Below, one piece after another: positions 6,795 through 9,536 of a stretch of 9,536 bases of DNA (the first letter of the stretch is position 1; every line of letters starts with the position of its first letter). The notes beneath the pieces are model-generated. The model was given only the letters and a program-made list of their open reading frames with translations. It was not told where the DNA came from and searched no databases. Made by a program: the position numbers and the translations under genes. The DNA comes from Candidatus Altimarinota bacterium (lineage in GTDB: Bacteria; Patescibacteriota; Gracilibacteria; JAHISY01). The DNA lies in contig JAGLJE010000031.1 of the NCBI GenBank assembly GCA_023142645.1, forward strand, positions 1 through 9,536. Reading direction: 5' to 3'.

Positions 6795-6823
6795 ATTCTA
6801 CCTGAACTTATTCAGGGTGAGAA
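6795..6823 (-). promoter_or_regulatory. Predicted lepB promoter
   Basis: On the minus strand TTCTCA (6823-6818) is separated by 17 bases from TAGAAT (6800-6795). The -10 ends 11 bases before the lepB ATG at 6783, giving a leader of only about four or five bases. The -10 is good and the -35 fair. A perfect palindrome fills the spacer. Confidence 0.45.
6801..6816. promoter_or_regulatory. Perfect palindrome in the lepB promoter spacer (candidate operator)
   Basis: CCTGAA-CTTA-TTCAGG is a perfect 6-base inverted repeat with a 4-base centre. It occupies 16 of the 17 bases between the predicted -35 and -10 of lepB, an ideal place for a repressor or MerR-type regulator. It could instead be a small hairpin or a member of a dispersed palindromic repeat family. 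It has no T tract on either side, so it does not look like a terminator. Confidence 0.4.
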
Positions 6824-6834
6824 GGGAAAAAATT

Positions 6835-6866
6835 CTGTAAACTGTACGCTGAAAACTGTAAACTGT
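6835..6866. repeat. CTGTAAACTGT direct repeat, 21-base period
   Basis: CTGTAAACTGT occurs at 6835-6845 and 6856-6866, exactly 21 bases apart, so two copies would face the same side of the helix. The shorter core AAACTGT appears three times (6839-6845, 6853-6859, 6860-6866). The block ends four bases before the GTG start at 6871 and contains a possible -10 TAAACT (6859-6864). It may be an operator or a simple intergenic repeat. Confidence 0.45.
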
Positions 6867-6870
6867 CCTC

Positions 6871-7476
6871 GTGATTCTCGATCGGATTATTTTCGCCAGC
6901 CATCTTCAGAATGAAGAGAAGCTTGTTTATGTGGTGCACTCACATTGGTTTGCAGCTTATCGTCCGATTTGCAAAGTTGGCTTTTTCGGAATGCTCGTAC
7001 CCGCACTTTTTTTCGCGATGTTCCCCACTCAAATTTCGCTGTGGATTTTTGGCGCGTGGTTCGCGCTCGGATTTCTGCGTTTCCTCCGCGAAGTAATGGA
7101 TTGGTATTTCGATGTCTTGCTCATAACAAATCAGGGTGTGATCGACCTCGACTGGCGGGGAGTTTTTGACAAATCAGCTTTGCGAGTTGATTATGACATG
7201 ATCGTAACTATTTCTTTTGAAAAAACAGGCTTTTGGTCAAGTCTTTTGAATTTCGGAGATTTCATGATCCAAAATTACGGCGATTCAAATCTCGATCTGC
7301 CAATGGCTGCCCGTCCGCAACGCGCGGAGAATGAAATTATCGAGGCAAAAGAAAAATACACTCGCGCTCGCGGACTCGAAGACGAGAAGGTTTTAAAAGA
7401 AATTTTGTCCGGAATGGTGAAGCGGCATGTCGCCGGTCACCGCGAAAAAGGCGATAGTCTTGCGGATATTATTTAA
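6871..7476 (+). CDS. Two-TM membrane protein with bacterial PH (bPH2-like) domain
   Basis: This 201-residue protein has two hydrophobic segments (about 33-51 and 54-72) followed by a domain resembling bacterial pleckstrin-homology proteins of the DUF304/YdbT type. The signature is the LLITNQGVIDLDWRGVF stretch (83-99), then VTISFEKTGFWSSLLNFGDFMIQ-like sequence (about 112-134). The C-terminal 50 residues are charged and probably helical. Such proteins sit in the cytoplasmic membrane; their biochemical role is mostly unknown. GTG at 6871 is chosen because it precedes the conserved region, sits six bases after TAAACT, and no better start lies upstream. The gene is divergent from lepB (87-base gap), with its stop 40 bases before the preferred radA start. 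Family-level call only. Confidence 0.75.
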   Translation: MILDRIIFASHLQNEEKLVYVVHSHWFAAYRPICKVGFFGMLVPALFFAMFPTQISLWIFGAWFALGFLRFLREVMDWYFDVLLITNQGVIDLDWRGVFDKSALRVDYDMIVTISFEKTGFWSSLLNFGDFMIQNYGDSNLDLPMAARPQRAENEIIEAKEKYTRARGLEDEKVLKEILSGMVKRHVAGHREKGDSLADII

Positions 7477-7516
7477 AATTTCTCTTGAAAACTACTTCAT
7501 CCAGTTTGAAAAATTT

Positions 7517-8830
7517 ATGAATGGAAAATCAGTTTTTGTTTGCGAAAAATGCGGTGTGAAATCGCCGCGGTGGAGCGGACAATGTGTCAGCTGTGGCGAG
7601 TGGAATTCACTCGTTGAGCAAGCTGTCGAGGAAAAATTTTTTGGTAACCGACAAAAAGTTTCAGGGAAAGCCAGTCGTGCTCTTTCCGCCGACAAACTCG
7701 TGCGCGTGCCTCTACAAAGATTGAAAACCGGGATTGGCGAAGCTGATCGCGTACTCGGCGGCGGAGTGGTTCCCGGCAGTTTGATTTTGCTTGGCGGCGA
7801 ACCTGGTATCGGCAAGTCCACGCTCACTCTTCAACTTGCGGCAAAATTCGCGGAGCAAATTGGCAAAACCCTCCTTGTCTCCGGCGAGGAATCAGCAGAA
7901 CAGATCGCGCTCCGCGCGGAACGGACGAAACACGCGCACTCTCGTCTCCACATTTTGGCGGAAAATACCCTCGAAAATATCCTCGCAACGGCAGCGGTAG
8001 AAAAGCCGAAATTGCTGATCGTCGATTCGATTCAAGTGATGAGCTCGTTGGAATTACCTTCAATGCCCGGCTCGATTCCACAAATCCGAATGGTGACTGA
8101 GCGGCTACTTCGTTTCGCGAAAACCACCGGAACCCCCATCATTCTCATCGGTCATGTTACAAAAGACGGCGACCTCGCCGGTCCGCAGCTGCTCGCGCAT
8201 CTCGTAGATGTCGTTCTCACTCTCGAAGGCGATCCTCACCGCGACTTCCGATTACTAAGGGGGATAAAAAATCGTTTCGGTGCGACAAGTGAGGTCGGCG
8301 TTTTCGAGATGCGGGGAGATGGCTTGATTGAAGTGAAAAATCCTTCCGCCGCTTTTCTCGAGGGAAGAGCAAAAGATGCAATTGGCAGCTGCGTATGCGC
8401 AACGATGGAAGGCACCCGCCCGCTTCTCATCGAAGTACAGGCACTCACCTCACCATCTAATTTCGGCTATCCGAAACGAACAGCAAGTGGTTTCGATCTG
8501 AATCGGTTGCAGCTGATCGTTGCGGTGTTGCAAAAACATGCTGGCATCAAACTGGACGCGAGCGATGTTTTCGCGAATGTTGTCGGCGGTTTTCGTCTCC
8601 GCGAACCGGCTGCCGATCTCGCCGTCGCACTCGCGATTGCTTCTTCGAAAATTCGAAAGCCCCTTCCCGCCAATCTGGCGGCTTTCGGTGAAATCGGACT
8701 TACGGGTGAGATTCGGATCGTCAGTCAGATTGAAAAAAGAAAAAAGGAAGCGCAAAAAATGGGGTTCGAGAAAGTCGTGAGTGGAAAAGAGTTTCGCTCG
8801 CTCGCTGAAGCCGTGAAGCAGATTTGTTAA
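7517..8830 (+). CDS. radA: DNA repair protein RadA (Sms)
   Basis: This 437-residue ATPase promotes branch migration of recombination intermediates alongside RecA in the cytoplasm. In order it has a four-cysteine zinc finger (Cys9, Cys12, Cys23, Cys26; pattern CEKCG...CVSCGEW), a RecA-like core with Walker A GGEPGIGKST (93-102), a Walker B ending at Asp170 (LLIVDS), the RadA-specific KNRFG motif (251-255), and a C-terminal Lon-protease-like domain (about 280-437). Size is close to E. coli RadA (460). The frame extends upstream to 7427, but that start would overlap the PH gene and add 30 residues before the zinc finger. ATG 7517 gives the normal family start. There is no Shine-Dalgarno; a TAAAAT (7474-7479) overlapping the PH gene stop could serve as a -10 with a leader of about 30 bases. 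Confidence 0.96.
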   Translation: MNGKSVFVCEKCGVKSPRWSGQCVSCGEWNSLVEQAVEEKFFGNRQKVSGKASRALSADKLVRVPLQRLKTGIGEADRVLGGGVVPGSLILLGGEPGIGKSTLTLQLAAKFAEQIGKTLLVSGEESAEQIALRAERTKHAHSRLHILAENTLENILATAAVEKPKLLIVDSIQVMSSLELPSMPGSIPQIRMVTERLLRFAKTTGTPIILIGHVTKDGDLAGPQLLAHLVDVVLTLEGDPHRDFRLLRGIKNRFGATSEVGVFEMRGDGLIEVKNPSAAFLEGRAKDAIGSCVCATMEGTRPLLIEVQALTSPSNFGYPKRTASGFDLNRLQLIVAVLQKHAGIKLDASDVFANVVGGFRLREPAADLAVALAIASSKIRKPLPANLAAFGEIGLTGEIRIVSQIEKRKKEAQKMGFEKVVSGKEFRSLAEAVKQIC

Positions 8831-8833
8831 AAT
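8825..8833 (+). promoter_or_regulatory. Extended -10 overlapping the radA stop; leaderless start of yjbQ-like gene
   Basis: TGTTAAAAT spans the last radA codon, TGT, at 8825-8827, the TAA stop at 8828-8830 and the next three bases. The TAAAAT hexamer ends six bases before the GTG at 8840, placing the expected transcription start on the start codon itself. No clear -35 is seen, as can be tolerated with an extended -10. Predicted only. Confidence 0.45.
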
Positions 8834-8839
8834 TTTCGC

Positions 8840-9244
8840 GTGGACTTCACAATCCAAACGGAAGGAAATTACGACCTCGTCAACCTCACTTCGAAAATCG
8901 AGGAAGAGATTGTCAAATCCAAAATCGAGAAAGGTGTGGCGATAATTTTCGCGAAACACACTACTATCGGTCTCACTTTGATGGAATGGGAGGATGGTAC
9001 GAAACAAGATCTGGTTGAAACTTTCGAAAAAATCGCTCCGCAAAAAGGCAACTGGCATCATGAAAAATGGAACGACGGAAATGGGGCCGCCCATGTGAAA
9101 TCCGCGCTATTCCCTCCTTCGCTCTCGATCCCGGTGAAAAACGGGAAGCTTGATTTGGGAGTGTGGCAAAACATCGTTTTGATTGATTTCGATGTCAAAC
9201 CGCGGAAGCGGGAGGTAGTGATAAGAATTATTCCAACAAAATGA
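8840..9244 (+). CDS. YjbQ/UPF0047 family protein
   Basis: This 134-residue protein matches the YjbQ family across its length. It has AKHTTIGLTLMEWEDG (38-53) with the HTT motif, HHEKWNDGNGAAHVKSAL (73-90) with conserved His73/His74, Asp79, Asn81 and His85, and LGVWQNIVLIDFD followed by PRKREV (106-125). The clustered His and Asp residues suggest a small metal- or phosphate-binding pocket. Some members have been reported with weak thiamine-phosphate-synthase activity, but the physiological role is unsettled. The GTG start at 8840 is supported by the family N-terminus and the -10 six bases upstream. It is nine bases after radA, and its stop overlaps the hflX start by four bases (ATGA). Confidence 0.9.
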   Translation: MDFTIQTEGNYDLVNLTSKIEEEIVKSKIEKGVAIIFAKHTTIGLTLMEWEDGTKQDLVETFEKIAPQKGNWHHEKWNDGNGAAHVKSALFPPSLSIPVKNGKLDLGVWQNIVLIDFDVKPRKREVVIRIIPTK

Positions 9245-9536
9245 AAAAAGCTCTCCGTGTAATCGTCGCCGATATCGTTCCAAAAGATTTGCCGAAACCG
9301 GATACAGAGAAGCATTTCGCGGAACTCGTCCGACTTGTCGAAACTCTCGGCGGGATAACCGTCGTGAAAGTGATTCAAAAACGGGGGCGACCGAGCGGCA
9401 AAACTTATCTCGGGACAGGGAAAGCTATCGAAGTCAGTGAGACAGCTACGGAATTGAAATGCGATGCAGTCGTAGTGAATGGGATTCTGAAAGGCAGTCA
9501 AATTTACGAACTCACGCAACGGATTCCGGTGCTTGT
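9241..9536 (+). CDS. hflX: GTPase HflX, N-terminal part (cut by window end)
   Basis: An ATG at 9241 opens a frame of 98 complete codons that runs off the window. The visible part matches the HflX N-terminal domain: the pattern ETLGGITVVKVIQKRGRP (about 35-52), then KTYLGTGKAIEV (54-65) as in the family T-Y-I/L-G-x-GK motif, then VVVNGILKGSQIYEL (about 77-91), equivalent to the N-D-E-L-x-x-S-Q region. HflX binds ribosomes and, in studied bacteria, rescues stalled or hibernating ones; the GTPase domain lies outside the window. The start overlaps the preceding stop as ATGA, suggesting translational coupling to the YjbQ-family gene. GGAGGT at 9211-9216 is 24 bases upstream, too far to be its ribosome site. 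Confidence 0.85.
   Translation, partial: MKKALRVIVADIVPKDLPKPDTEKHFAELVRLVETLGGITVVKVIQKRGRPSGKTYLGTGKAIEVSETATELKCDAVVVNGILKGSQIYELTQRIPVL

Noticed and set aside
7427..7516. Upstream ATG start for radA
   Set aside because: It overlaps the PH-domain gene, and the family starts just before the zinc finger, matching ATG 7517.
8450..9094. 214-codon open frame on the minus strand
   Set aside because: It lies antisense to radA and the YjbQ-family gene, which have full family motifs; its composition is a shadow of their codon bias.
9211..9216. GGAGGT as Shine-Dalgarno for hflX
   Set aside because: It is 24 bases from the ATG, too far, and lies inside coding sequence for Arg-Glu-Val of the YjbQ-family protein.
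1..9536. CRISPR array, tRNA, rRNA or riboswitch
   Set aside because: I saw no regularly spaced repeats, cloverleaf with T-loop GTTCGA signature in intergenic DNA, rRNA segments or known riboswitch motifs; gaps are mostly under 310 bases.

Overview
The window looks like chromosomal DNA from a small-genome bacterium, most plausibly a member of the Candidate Phyla Radiation (Patescibacteria). This is inferred from compact, short-spaced genes, A+T-rich DNA with many TTCGCG words, divergent short versions of universal enzymes, and almost no Shine-Dalgarno sequences. Lineage assignment is tentative, and code 11 fits because TGA acts as a stop.

Layout. Positions 1-690 (minus) hold most of an MscS-type mechanosensitive channel, cut off at the window edge. 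Reading away from it on the plus strand are a divergent RmlC-like sugar-nucleotide epimerase (778-1233), RmlB dTDP-glucose 4,6-dehydratase (TTG start at 1268, to 2224) and an orphan tryptophan synthase alpha chain (2236-2970). The next 308 bases have a good sigma70-type promoter and a short secreted-peptide reading frame broken by a one-base frameshift in a T tract. A large P2A-type Ca2+-class ATPase follows (3279-5909). Its base and codon use differ clearly from its neighbours, which suggests acquisition by transfer. Just beyond its stop is a candidate insertion-sequence end with a possible transposase N-terminal remnant (5921-6107). Signal peptidase I (6783-6082, minus) is then divergent from a rightward cluster: a two-TM bacterial PH-domain protein (6871-7476), RadA/Sms (7517-8830), a YjbQ/UPF0047 protein (8840-9244) and the start of HflX (9241 to the window end).

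How the genes fit together. RmlC-like and RmlB would act consecutively on dTDP-sugars for surface glycan. MscS, the P-type ATPase, signal peptidase and the PH protein are envelope functions, while RadA and HflX serve recombination/repair and ribosome rescue. No new multi-gene defence or mobile system is evident.

The most notable pattern concerns gene starts. None of the starts has a convincing Shine-Dalgarno. Several have a TAAAAT-like -10 hexamer only 6-8 bases upstream, sometimes overlapping the stop codon of the preceding gene. That geometry predicts leaderless mRNAs and separate promoters inside apparent operons. A perfect palindrome in the spacer of the predicted lepB promoter and a 21-base-period repeat before the PH gene are candidate control sites.
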